DNA of 64,000 nucleotides, from NCBI GenBank assembly GCA_013399695.1, contig VXAU01002242.1:124001-188000 (forward strand), read 5' to 3'. The translations under genes and the position numbers were made by a program. Source of the stretch: Formicarius rufipectus. Taxonomy: Eukaryota > Chordata > Aves > Passeriformes > Formicariidae. Positions within the stretch are counted from its first letter, which is position 1; each line of letters starts with the position of its first letter. Under the pieces are notes generated by a model. The model had not been told where the DNA came from and did no database searches. It saw only the letters and a program-made list of their open reading frames with translations. Below, in pieces: positions 39,601 through 51,930 of the stretch.

Positions 39601-42600
39601 ATCTTATATTCCATCCTTACTTAAAAGCATAACAAAAAAATTGAGTCAGATGGGGAATTTGATATAATGTCTTCCCATACACTCCCTCTCTGTGGGAAAA
39701 AACAATCAGACACAAAGTCTTTTAGTTTCAAAACCATCCAGCCAAACTAAATCACAGAAGAGGCTCCAACTTTATCTCAATCATCTGCTTCATTTATAAG
39801 CAAAGAATGTTCCAAGTACTGCAATAAATTCAAAGCCTTCAATCTGTCCTCTGTCATAAGAAAAACAAGAATGTTGCTGTGCAAAAGATGGAAAAAACTG
39901 TGAATTTTCATTAATCCCTGAAGTAGCCAAACACCTTTTGACTCCAGACTAAAGCAGAATATCATGCCCAATTTCCTCTATTCTGATATTCAGAAATAGA
40001 GACCTAATACAGCCATAGCTCCAATTACCATCTAAAAATGAAGATTTCTCAGATCTTGGTAAACATTTATCACATAATTCTTAGCTCTCTGAAGTAAAAA
40101 TGGACACCACCATCTTCCTTCTAAGAACAGAAAGCACAGCTAATTCAGAATTATTAACACATGCTCTCTTTCATTATTCACTCTAAGAAAGCATGGACAT
40201 GCACAATTGCTAGTCCAACCTCCAGCAGTAATGGTATTCATCAGTAATCTTCTTGTGAGCCTTTACAATGGCTCTACTACTTGACTTCAATCAGCTGTAA
40301 AGCTCTTTTATTCTGTTATCACATCAGTGTGAGGGAATGAATGCCAAGGATTGAATGCCCTCCTAAAGGAGCACAGCGGTGCTGTTGGAATAGCAATGAG
40401 CCTCATCTGACACTGCTCAACTCAGTCTTTCACACACTCACTCTGGCAGAGGAATGCATGCATGACAGAAATAAATATCTGTTGAGTGGGAATGCTAAGA
40501 AACATATCTATAGTATAATATACTAAATAGAGCAAATCACAGTTAAATAAAAATAATTGGAAGTTGATGAAAAGGACGCAATTAATAGACAACTGGTAGC
40601 AGTTGTGTTCCACTTGTCAGAAGAAAAGGATGAGCAGAATAATTATACTACTAGTAAGAAAGAGTCAACACACAACATCTATTAATACTCAGTTCTCCTT
40701 AAGCACTTTTTATTTTTGGTGATGCATGGACCTAAAAATAGACATGTTCCTGCTCATTTCAATGAAGTGAAGAAAACAAGAAGTCAGATCAAAAAACGGG
40801 TGATTGTTGATAATCTAAGTAAAATACGTCTCTTCCCTCTACTGCTTAGTGTTGTGCATATTGCTTTAGCCAAAACAAGGAGTTCAGCCTGATATGAAAT
40901 CTCTGCAAGTACATCCCCAGAACCCAGACTGCCCTATCGACAAAGTTATCAGAGAAATCAAGAAGAAAACTGAACTGTCGTTCATAACTTAATATTGCTT
41001 TTAGGACCAACTCAGAGTTTTGAACTTTTACTCGTGTAATTTCAAACACATCAACACTCCACCATGAAAGTAAACTATGCTTTGGTAGAAAAAATAAAAA
41101 ATGGATTTTTTTCTAGCTCAGGTACAGTGGTGGATTTTCAGTAATAAATATAATACACTTTCCAAAAATCTGTATTTCAACAGTTATGATAAAGTTTACT
41201 TTCTGATCATCTATAAAGCAATGTTGTTCCTCTAGAAAGGTTATTTGTACTAAATATTTTTAAGATATTTCAATCAAAACTTATTTTCATAATGATATGG
41301 AAAAATATACACAATCTTGTGAACGTAAGATAGACCAGTTGAAAGGAGGAAAGACATCAGAAAGCTTGGCAAACAAAATGAAAAAAAACGAAGAAAAAAT
41401 TCTTTTAGGACATTTGCTTTTACATCAATACTAGGTTGCAAGTCCAATAATTCTGTAAATCTTCCACTTCATAATCACAAAACCAGTGGGTTTATGCTTC
41501 TGTTTCCTGACAGTCACTAAGATATTCTGATTTTCTCCAATCAGTTAAATGTTTATATTAAAAAGAAATACTCTTCCTTGTATGTGACCTTACTTAAACC
41601 CCTGTGCTGCTCCATAAAGGATGAAGAGGAAGGATGGTGCTGTAGACTGTGAAATGCCTTCACGTTTGACCAGAAGCAGATTACTCCAATAGTGCACTAC
41701 ACTCCACAGCCCATTTCAGAGTGAACAGGAATGCAGTGAATCTGTCTACTGTGAAGAATGCCAGCATCAGCTCCAGCTTGGGAAACAGGGGACAATATTT
41801 GTGCCTCTTAGGAATAAGGCACTGATGTGGCAAGTGAATGAAGCTTCTGAACACTCTTTTAAGAACACAAACTGACATCACGGCATACTTGAGATGCAGT
41901 AAAACTTCACGAGTGGCTCAACTGATCACATTTTCTTGAGGAGCTACACTGATACGATGACACAAACAGCAACCGTCCCAGCAGGAATATGTTAAATACT
42001 TTCCCACACCTCTCAATCACGCTTGCACAACGACCAAAATTCAGGATGAAGCTCTACAAAACACCTTCACCAGTGAAAGTATATAGCTAAAATTGTATCT
42101 GCACTGCTGCTAGACTGCAGTATAAATAGTATTTTGGTGACATTCTTTTACAGTAATGTAGGGAAGAGAAGGCATCAACAGAAACCAGTTAACATTATTC
42201 AAAAGAACTAGGCTGCGCCAATGGTAGATTGATACAAGACACATGCTTGACAAGCTAATGACCTCTCAAGATTGTTGACACACTGTTTTTACACACATTA
42301 ATGAACTCAGGGCATCAGTTTCAGGATTAGGCTCAGGCTAAGCTTGCTTTAGCAGAGGTATACATGCTTCCACATATGGTCATCTTCACACTTTCTAAAT
42401 ATGAGTAGTTTTCTGATTCAGAATTTATTTGCACTTCTGAAAAGAATGAAGCAGAATAAGTACTAAAAAAATACTGCATTGGTGAGTAAAAACATTTAGT
42501 GATTTAACTCTACAAAGTCTACTTTTCTACTGATACTAGCAGAATTTTTGGAAATAACAGTAGCAAAAAGTATTTATAGCAACAAGCTGATTAATTTGAA

Positions 42601-43168
42601 AAAAAAGATAAGGTGATAAAATGCATAGAGTAGCTTAAATCATACGAATATAAATTCAAATGCACTAAAAGAAAACAGATACTCATTACATTTTAATACC
42701 AAAATGAGTAATTGTTAAATTCCTCATTAAAAAGTCCTTTGCAAGACTTATTTACTACAATAAAACTACCTGCAACATTACTCTGACTTTGCATAATTTT
42801 CTGTTAATTACCTAGACTTAGCAATATGATGGAACATCTAATACTAGGGTATTTAGTATTTATATAAAGGAACAAACTGGAAGAAAAACAGAATTGGAAT
42901 GGTTTTAAATGACTCAAAAAAAAATGAAAGAATTTCCATAGCTTCCCCTGATTTTCCAAGCAGTTATCTGAAGGATCAAACAACTGTTTTATTTGGAAAT
43001 CTTAAAAACAACTCATCTCTCCTATACTTTGTTCTCCCCAGCCCATCCCTGCTCCTCTGATGAAAGAATAACATTAGGTTTTGTTAATGCTGTTAAACAA
43101 TACGTCTTGTCCATAGTGTAAAGCTATCATGTTTAATATTAAAGAAATAATTTTTTCCAAACATACGC

Positions 43169-43181
43169 ACTCCTGGGATAT
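43169..43181. repeat. SINE target-site duplication, left copy
   Basis: ACTCCTGGGATAT, matching 43423-43435 at 12 of 13 bases. It abuts the (AAC)n tail of the SINE. Confidence 0.8.
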
Positions 43182-43422
43182 TGTTGTTGTTGGCTGGACT
43201 TCGCGAACAAAGATCTTGGGATAAGCCTGCACAATGGATTTTTTAGGTGAGGCACAGTGTGCGTGGAACTGGCCCCACCCCCTTTACCCCTGAGGCTCAT
43301 TTTGCCACGGCCGAGCACGCTCGGACGGCGACAGCGAGTTCCTCGGAATTCAAACCGGCATCCTCAGAGGAGGAACCGGCTCCAGAGGCAGCGACTTACA
43401 CCATTCGGCCAACACCCACCAT
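43182..43422 (-). mobile_element. tRNA-headed SINE with RTE-like 3' end
   Basis: Read on the minus strand, this 241-bp element has three parts. First is a tRNA-like head with an A-box-like TGGCCGAATGG (43401-43411) and a B-box-like GGTTTGAATTCC (43345-43356), at a spacing normal for a Pol III internal promoter; the A box is closest to tRNA-Ser/Leu types. Next is a CpG-rich body. The 3' end, TCCCAAGATCTTTGTTCGCG then AAGTCCAGCC and (AAC)n, aligns with the RTE-like 3' ends at 36.3 and 49.9 kb. It is flanked by a 13-bp direct repeat with one mismatch, ACTCCTGGGATAT (43169-43181) and ACTCCTGGCATAT (43423-43435). The duplication and the Pol III boxes make a SINE call firm; the SINE family name is unknown to me. 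It is not a working tRNA: the stems are decayed. Confidence 0.85.
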
Positions 43423-43435
43423 ACTCCTGGCATAT
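43423..43435. repeat. SINE target-site duplication, right copy
   Basis: ACTCCTGGCATAT abuts the tRNA-like head, marking the full 5' end of the SINE. The single mismatch to the left copy dates the insertion as not brand new. Confidence 0.8.
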
Positions 43436-44440
43436 AGAACAGATATTAATGTTTGTGAAGAAAAAAATGTTTCTGGTATGAAGAATGTGGAACTAAGTAA
43501 GATATAAATAATGAAAAACTGGATTACTGGAGATTAAAATGGATGCTTCCCTGAGACCAGGAAAAGGAAGCAGTAAAGACAGAAGGAGATTAATAAAAAG
43601 CAGGCCTTGTCTCTGTGAGCAATATTAACACCTGAAGGAAATCACTTTGTACTTTAAGTTTATTAATACAAAAAGGTCTACCTATCATAATCCCATTTAA
43701 AATAAGAGTTTTGGTGAAAAATTATTTAAAGGCTTTCTTGGCTTAATTAGGAAATAAAGATAGAATTTTCCTACAATATAAATCAGATTTCATGCAAAAT
43801 ATTTGCATTAATTTTTAATTAGGCATTTTGGTTTGCTCATTTATTTGTCAGCAAATCAAGAAACGTGCTGAACTGGGCTGAATGAACAGGCCAGCTCTCC
43901 TATCAGCTCTCTTCATGAATGTGGAGACCAAACAGGGAAGTCTACTTTTCCTATTGGGTTATACAGCCAAGTGCTCAAATCAAATGTACACGGAAGGAAG
44001 AGCAGAAAATACATTTGAAAAACGAAGGATGACACATTCAAGAATATTGCTTTTAAACAAAACAAATTTACATTGAAAACAAAGGTATTGATATCTATCA
44101 AATCAACACATTACATTTTTCTATTTAAATATGTAAATTGGTAGAAAATTCATTATCAATATTGTAAGCTAAAAAAATTGTGAAGTACTGCCTAATTTTG
44201 CATGTTGACTTTGCAGTTTTCTAACCTAAACATGTTTTATTATGTGGAAAATATCCAAATGTTATCAACAGAGCTCCAGTGTCCCATTATGGCTACTCTA
44301 AAAGAATCTAGGTTGAATACCTACTGTTTGACAGCAGTACGGAAAAATTCAAGGAAGCGTAAGCTTTAGATAAGTTCTTCCCATCCTTCAGCATCTTAGC
44401 ACCAGATAATGTTATCTTGAACCAGATAATGGAATCTGCT

Positions 44441-44785
44441 TCACTTCCTACTGATAGATTTTTCTCTCACAAGTTTGCTCAGTCACTTTTTGAATCCCCA
44501 TAAAATTCAGGACCCACAGAGTGTTGCAGTAAAGAGTTCAACAATTAAACTGTGTGCTGTGTAAAGACCTTAAACACAGACCTGACACCTATTTTTAAAT
44601 GAGACTAAACTTTTCCCTGTCACATGTACTTTGTAAACCTGTGCTACATTCCCCTCTTAACCTTCCTTCTCCCAGGCTAAGAAGTCTTCAAAGGAGAATT
44701 TTCACTCATTCTTCACTTCCTTCAACCCCAAGCCTGTTCCACAGGGAACAACACAGATTTATATAGTGGCAAATTTAGGGTCTCT
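44441..44785 (-). mobile_element. Ancient CR1/L3-like LINE relic, near the 3' end of ORF2
   Basis: The plus strand follows the antisense order of an old amniote CR1: TCACTTCCTACTGATAGATT; CAGTCACTTTTTGAATCCCC; AGAGTGTTGCAGTAAAGAGT; CTGTGTGCTGTGTAAAGACC; TTCTCCCAGGCTAAGAAGTC; ACAGATTTATATAGTGGCAA. The last phrase is a strong landmark. Many indels show great age and there is no coding capacity. Confidence 0.6.
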
Positions 44786-46879
44786 TTCATTCTCCATTAT
44801 AACATTTTCATAAAAGTATTATGACCTCTAGTTCTTGCTCCTAAATGGCAATGCACAGTTTGTGGTTAAAGACAATGTACCAAAATAAAATTTCCTTTTT
44901 CTCCTCACATCTTTCTATGTCACTTTACATTTACATGAATAGGAATTTCAAGTGTCACTGTACAGTCACTCTGTTTCAAAAGGTCTTTTTGCTTTTCTTT
45001 GTTCACAAGTTCAGTTTATTCTGAGCAAGTTCTTACCAGCTGCAGGCTTTCCTATCCTGTTATTCACCTTCCCGATCACTTGTGATGATACGAAATACTG
45101 ACATGTTCAAAATTAAACATGTAACATTTACGTAATGCATGTAAAAATAGCACTTGTAGGAAAAACAGACAGACATCTATGGTGCTTTCTGTTCATCAAC
45201 TTAAAAACTGTATTTAGGTCTGAAAACTTTCTACCTGTTATGCTATCAGATACTATTCGTTTGTTCAGATATGAAATAAAGGAAAATCTGTTTTATTTCA
45301 ACTTCATCTACAGTACATTTGGACTGTATATATCAAAATATCTTTCCACTAATGCCTCCTAGAGCCTTGCAGTCTCCTCTGATTTATCAAACTGCTCAAC
45401 AACTTTATTGTGTCAAAATCAATAACAAACAAAAAAAAAGTTTACTAAAAATACCTTTAACTGAAAACCATCTTGAAATGTCTCTAGTGTTTTTCATTTA
45501 AAAAACTAACTAATCTGCCCTCCAACAGTAATATTTCTGTGCAACTCTTCTTCCATTTCACAGGTTAGTAATAAATCACCCCAGCTATTACTGCTTCCTC
45601 TGTGCTCAGTCTCTGAGGTAACATAAGGCAACAGAAAGTAATGACAGAGTTAAAATAACTGACGCATATCTACGTTATCTACAGTAACTTTGTGTATCTA
45701 AAGTATACTAGGATAAAATGACACTTAGGCATGTCTTTTATCTTTTATTTCTTCTACTGCATTGAAATCCTCAGTCCAGCTGAAAAAATACTTCTTTTTG
45801 AACTTAGGTAGATTTACCAATTAAAAAAAAAAGCTACTTACAGGTTACTTACTTTTAATACCTAAAATATCTAATGAAAGATGATACCAGACTGGAGGAC
45901 TTTCAGAAACATGGCAAGAAAAGACATTTTTCATACTCAGACATAGTTCTGCTGTACTTAATCTTTACTCAGAATTATCTCTAACAATATTACAAGTGCT
46001 GTTATTATTTCTAGTTGCTTCCAGATGATAAAGTTTTCTGGAATCCTTACCAAACTCCCTCTAAAAAAAAAATCAGTTTTAGTCAGTGGGGAAAAAAACA
46101 ACATCACATCAAAATTAGAAATAAACTTCTTATAGTTAATCTCTGTTTTAAAATATGACTTAATCTGCAAGTTGAAAGATCATCACACAGGAAGATAACA
46201 TGGGCTTTATATGAACCACTACTAATCAGCTGCTCTCAAAAGGAAAAGTATCTCTGATTGAAATACTACATTAAAACGTCTAGAAAATATGCACCTTAGT
46301 TCTTTTTAAAGTATCAGCTGAAAGTTCACAAACTGTATTTTAATTACTGTTGATGAGCAAGTGGCATAGGTTTTCCTGTTCATTATTCACAGTTGCATAT
46401 CAGCTTGACAGTTAAAACTTTGTTAATATTCTCATTTCTTAATCCTTTTAGTGCAATCAATGCTTACTTACTGCTAAGAAAAAGCCATGAAACACAAGTT
46501 CAAATGCTTAATGGATTTATGAAGAAGAATATTATAAGGAGGACTGCTTTGACATCTTAATTAGATTAACACAATCAACCAGTTTCAAGAACATACGTCA
46601 CCCTTAAAAATACAGGCACTGCAACTTCTTTAGTGGATGCTACTGCATTTAAATTGAAAAGCACTTGGATCACAGCTTTCCAATGCAAACCTTTACAGAA
46701 AATAAACTGAAACACACTGAACTGGATTTGATGATGGTGGCATTTATAAACACACTCCTCTCACAAAGGAATAAGTTAAAAAGAAATGAAGCACAACTAC
46801 CTTTTGCTGGGGAAGATTAAATTATATTTTAAAAATGAGGATGAAAAAGATTACTAAGACACAAATTGAAACATTTACA

Positions 46880-46955
46880 AAATAGCATGAATTTGTGAAA
46901 GGCAGGTCCTGCCTGACTAATCTAAGCTCTTTCTATGACAATGCAACCTGCTGGT
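46880..46955 (+). mobile_element. Old CR1 ORF2 fragment (RT domain)
   Basis: The plus strand reads like the CR1 RT segment HGF(V/M)KG(R/K)SCLTNL..FYD: ATTTGTGAAAGGCAGGTCC, then TGCCTGACTAAT and TTTCTATGACAATG. Similarity fades at once on both sides, so this is an ancient relic. It lies antisense to TBC1D22A. Confidence 0.65.
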
Positions 46956-49896
46956 CTAGGTTCTGATTTACGGTTGCACAAATAGATGATGAATGATGTA
47001 TAATGATACCCAATGAGTCTATCATGATACAGCAATGTCAGAAGATCTGGATATACATGAATTTTTCTTAACCAAGCACGTAGTCTGAAACGGCTATTGG
47101 AAATGTGTACAACTTTCACATTTTTTCAGCAGATGTCGAAGACACATTGAGTAATCTTAGCTACAGACTAAGAACCATTCAGTAGACTGCAATGATCTCA
47201 GCATAATAACAAAATGCACTACTGGTCTTGACAAAGTGACCTGCTTAATCCAGTATTATGTGAGATGGTCAGAAAGCTTATGTTTGCATTTACATTAGGA
47301 AGTAACTGAAGGCAATAGGAAATTATGGGAAAATCAGAGCAAGTTAGGCTGAGGTTTCTACAGGATATTGCCGATAAGCACCTCTAAGTACAAACCTGCA
47401 TAACTAGCAGCATGGCTACTGACAACATGTTGTTCAAAAAAGCTGGAAGTTCTCATTTCCAGGGCTGTAAAAAGTATATCTTTAAAATAACAGTTTAATG
47501 GTTCTAGAGAGAAAAAAAAAACGAAAAAAAACTTATTTAATTTCAAGAGGAAGGACAAAGAAAAAGGAAAATATGAAAGCAGCAGTTAGAAGACTTGGAA
47601 ACAAAGGTAGAAAGGTTGGTGAATTGCCAGTGCTGATTAAGACAGTGGAGAAATAAAAGCTAGCCTGGGTGAAATTAAAGCATGGTGAAACCCTGCAACT
47701 GGAATGAAAATAAATCAGAGTAATCAACTAAATATAAGTGTCCTTTATTACTCTGCTAAAGTATCCTTGGAGTCATAATATTCAACCTTTCAAAATAATA
47801 GTAGGTAAATTCAGTATATAGCACACCATAAACATTAGAGAAAAGGGTACTGTTCAACTTCACAAATTACCAGCTTTGGAGTGTTCAACCAGAGGCACTT
47901 AAAAGAAAAAAGAAAAGTATGATCTTTTTTTTTTAACTCATATCATAAGTTACCTTCAAATGAAGTTCCTAAAGGCATTTTTTTGCAACATCTGTCAGCA
48001 TACATGAATGAGAAAATTGTGCCATTGGCAACACACAATTCGCCTTCTATCTCACTGCATGAACTCAGTATTCCTCAAATATACATCAGGGTTAATACAA
48101 ACTGAGAAAGCTATATAAAGCACACAGGTATTTCTTATAACAAACATTAAACAAAAATCAAGAACTACCTTTCCCTCTCTCCTGTGGAAACATACAGGTC
48201 CAGAATTTAACCCACGTACAAAAACAAAGGCAGATGTGGAGTCACCATCTCTCAAAGATGTTTCCCACAACAGCTTTTTTCACTCTGTAAACTCTTTCAC
48301 TGTCACAAAGTCATGACAGTATCACAGCACAGTAATGATGCTCAAGTTGTGACTCACACATTATGCTTAGTCTTGAGTGAGTGTTTTAGAGAAACTTGAT
48401 TTTTAGCTTCACTGAAAGATATTACTAACCTATGGAACATTACTGAAGACAACTGAGTTACCTGAAATGAATCTTACCCACTGACTCCCGTGTACAAGTT
48501 TGTTACCTGCTTTATTGAAACTGTGAAAATAAATTAGTGTAGCCAAAAAAGTTGAATATAGAAATGAATGTTCGTTCACAGACATATGTTTTAAAATAGA
48601 TAAATAGGCTAGGCAAAATTTAAAACAAAAGAGAGACATATCAAATTAATTCACTAATTTAAAATATGCAGGTATTATTAATAATAACTGATTTGTACAC
48701 TGAATCAGAATAACCAGTAGAACAACTACATATTTCATAGATTGTATTTTCATGTTATATACCCTGTTCAGAGATCTGTATAATCAGGACCACTTATTTT
48801 ATCAACCAGTGCCAACTGAAGATTCTTATGCTGAAATTTTTTGTTGTTTCTAAATTAATCTGAATAGCTAAAGGCAGCAAAGATTTAGTGAAATAGTGCT
48901 TACTAAAGAGAGTTCAGAGGGCAGCTGAAACCAGTTTTAATTTGAAAAGCACTGTCCATTTCCGATGCCATATTAGGCATCACTTTAGAACCTCTTCATA
49001 TTCACCTACACACTGCACCATGCATATCATTATTTCAGTTTCACACTACAACTAATTCCAACTAAGCACAAAACAGCCAAAATTCAGCACAGATTTCTAT
49101 ACACTTTAAAATGGTTGGGAATTTCTGATCAGTCATTCCTGAACTACTGCAAGGAGAAAAGAAACTAAATTGGGATAACTACATGAATACTTACAGAGAA
49201 AAATGGCAAGAAAATTAAAGACCTGAATGATGAAAGATCTGAGTAATGACAGAAGAAAATTACATATTCTATCTGACTTAAAGAGATTCATATTAGACAA
49301 AAATTCAAAACAAGAATAAGAATTGAGCTTTTTGAAATTCTGTGAGGGAAAAGTACAGTACAGTCTGGAAAATGTAAGAGAAAAATATGAACCAAAAAAT
49401 CCTATTCAGCATCTACTACAAAAAGTTATGAAATAAGAGAAGCAAGGGCTTTATTGACGAAAAGAGGAATTCTTGGTATCAGTAATTGTCATCAGTTACC
49501 TAGGGAGACCTGTCATACAGACACTCTGAAATGTATATCTAACTAAGGAAGACAGGTCAGGGGAAAAAAAAAGTAGATATGCAAATCATCAGCACAAGCT
49601 GACAGTGAAGTTGTAAGAAAGTCTCAGATCACCCATGAATAGGATGGAGAAGGAAAAGTGAAAAAGAACCAAGAACCCCTGTGAGATTGGAAGAGAGGGC
49701 AGAATAGCTCTCAAAATAGACAGTCAAGGACAATGCAAGTGGCAGAGCAAAGCACAAGACTGTCATGTATCAGGAAAACAAGAAAGGCCAGAAGAAGCTA
49801 GGAGCTAAAGCTCTGGAGTGACAAAAGAAGATAATATTCTTAATATTTCATGTAGTTCTAATGATGTTATGCTTTCCAGAAACAAACAGGAATTAC

Positions 49897-50230
49897 CATC
49901 ATGGCTAGACTTCACAATCGAAGACTTGGGAGGGTTTTACCCATGCTTGCTGCAAGCACGCTGATGGCTGATAAGGCCAATGCAAGATAGGCAAGTCTGG
50001 CTGCAAAAGGCACAGCAGAAAGTCTCCACAGGTGGTACTGTAGAGACACGGTTCTTTCTGCATTGTCTTTTCTCCTCCAGGCTGATTCTGTGTGCGGTTT
50101 CATAGGACACAGCAGCATTATAGACGGTGTGCCTCCATGTCTCCTGACTGGAGGCCAGAGTGGACCACTGATGGTGGTCAATATGGCCAAGGCTGAGACG
50201 TTGTTTCAGGTAGTCCTTGTATCTTCCTCT
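49897..50230 (-). mobile_element. RTE-like LINE 3' end, 5'-truncated, not inverted
   Basis: This is a second copy of the element at 36.3 kb, here in one orientation, so it shows the true order. The minus strand reads RYKDYLKQRLSLGHID, ...SSQETWRHTVYNAAVS, RISLEEKRQCRKNR, a cysteine/histidine finger CAFCSQTC...HQRAC, and a TAA stop at 49937-49939, then a short 3' UTR ending CTAGCCATGATGG. The roughly 97-codon frame is uninterrupted from truncation point to stop. One finger-region residue differs (SCIGL instead of SRIGL). It ends close to 50230, where similarity to the first copy stops; no convincing target-site duplication was seen. It lies in the sense direction of TBC1D22A. Confidence 0.86.
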
Positions 50231-51848
50231 TAAACTCTCTACAAGGATCTATGCTACTAAAAAGAAGTTACTTTTACTGGGTTTTACTGGATTTGTTGAA
50301 TCCTAGTTTGTCCTTTCTCCCCTCCAGCCCCTCCAAGGCTGTTTGAATTTAGGTATTGTGTCTTACTCAGTTGCAAGGAGTTAAAATTATCTTGAAAGCT
50401 TAATCGTTTTTCTGGGCAGGTTGTGTTAGCTATGGATGCTTTAATGAATAAGAAACAAGAAACCAGAGAACTACTGTACAGATTTTTTTGCATTTGTTCG
50501 GGTTTTAACCACACCAAGACATCAGAAAGAAAAGGAAAAAACAAACTGTTGTCATGGTTTAGTTGTTAGTGTTCACTTCTAAAAACATCAATAACTAACA
50601 AAACAGAAGCTTCAGAAAAGAGAAATAAGTAGACTCCCAATTTTAAAATACTAAACAACTTGGAATTGCCACATTATCTTAATTGTAATGTAGTCTTAAG
50701 ACTTATCAGTGAAGGTGACAAGAGGAAGAAGCAGCTCCATCCTGCATTGCAGGGGTACTCTGCAAAGTTCCAGTTGTGCTTCGGCTCCTTCCCCTGGGAA
50801 TTGTGACTTACACACCAATTGCACATCCCTGCTCACAACCTACACTGGGGAGTCCTTGCATCCATGACACAAAATGGAGCACAAGCAGAAAGCTACAGTA
50901 GTTGTGTACACTCCCATGTTTAAAGAACATTAGGGTATAAGAAGAAAACCCATAAGCAGTAAGCTCAAAGAAGTTTCAGGTAAGAATGCTAGTAATGGGA
51001 GTGTTCCCCTTGCTTTTTTTTTTTTCTTTTTCTTTTAATAGTACCTAGAGGCAGAAAAAATGAAACAAGCAAGCATAACTTATACTGAATGAATTTTAAC
51101 TGAACACCTTATAAAGACAGTGGGAATTATTTTACTACATTGTATTAAATAATATGTGCAATAAATTTGAACATTTTTTCAGTAGTGTTTAAGATCTAAT
51201 AATAATCTATTTTCAGATTGTTAAGTAATGAAGGAAGCTTACTCTCCTTTTCTTACTGTAAGAGGAATTCATGTAGTTGTAAAAGTCATGCAGCTAAGAG
51301 GACTCTGCAACTTGGATCTGAGCTGCTTCATGCATCATCAAAGGTACTTTTTATCAAGAGTGAACCAGTTTGCCATAAACAACTGCCCTGAAGACAAACT
51401 TATAGTTACCTATTACTACAGCCATCCTTTGGCTTACAGAAATTTTATTGTGCATAGCTAAAATTAAGAAATTTCTTCAACTTTCACATACTAGCTTTAG
51501 ATTACTGTATTGGCAGTTCTATAATGAAATTTAGTAACTGAAAATAAATCATATATTACATAGACACTGGAACAATATTGTTAAGATTAAGCCAGGAATA
51601 ACTGAACTAACACTGGTTACAACATTTAGAAATACTGCATGTAAAGAATGACCTAGTTTTCAGAAGCACTGATATTACTTATTTTAAGAATCTGGTTTAT
51701 ACAGATATGTGTGACTCAGACTACAGAAGTAACAGGATTAAATTCTAATAGAGTCATACCTGGTAGTGATACTTCAGGAGATGGTCATTCAGAGGACTCA
51801 ACTTAGGTCTAAGTAAACTGAGAGAATACCGATTCAATCAACAGAAAG

Positions 51849-51930
51849 GGCATGGACACCAGGACCCCAGGTCCTTCTCCACAGAGATGCTTCCCAGCAG
51901 GTCAGTCCTCAGCCTGTACTGGCACATAAA
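51849..51930 (-). mobile_element. CR1 ORF2 (reverse transcriptase) fragment
   Basis: The minus-strand translation contains CQYRLRTDLLGSISVEKDLG, matching the CR1 RT region usually read as YQYRLG...S.AEKDLGVLVD. Similarity ends on both sides, so only about 80 bp are supported. It is not part of the CR1 at 52.7 kb: on the minus strand this ORF2 piece lies downstream of that element's 3' end, so it is a separate relic or a rearranged one. Confidence 0.7.

Noticed and set aside
39330..39667. Several overlapping Phe/Gly/Val-rich ORFs that look like membrane proteins
   Set aside because: They are composition artefacts of the G/T-rich low-complexity tract.
43345..43422. A functional tRNA gene (Ser/Leu type)
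   Set aside because: A and B boxes are present, but the anticodon and T stems do not pair properly and the sequence continues into a SINE body between target-site duplications.
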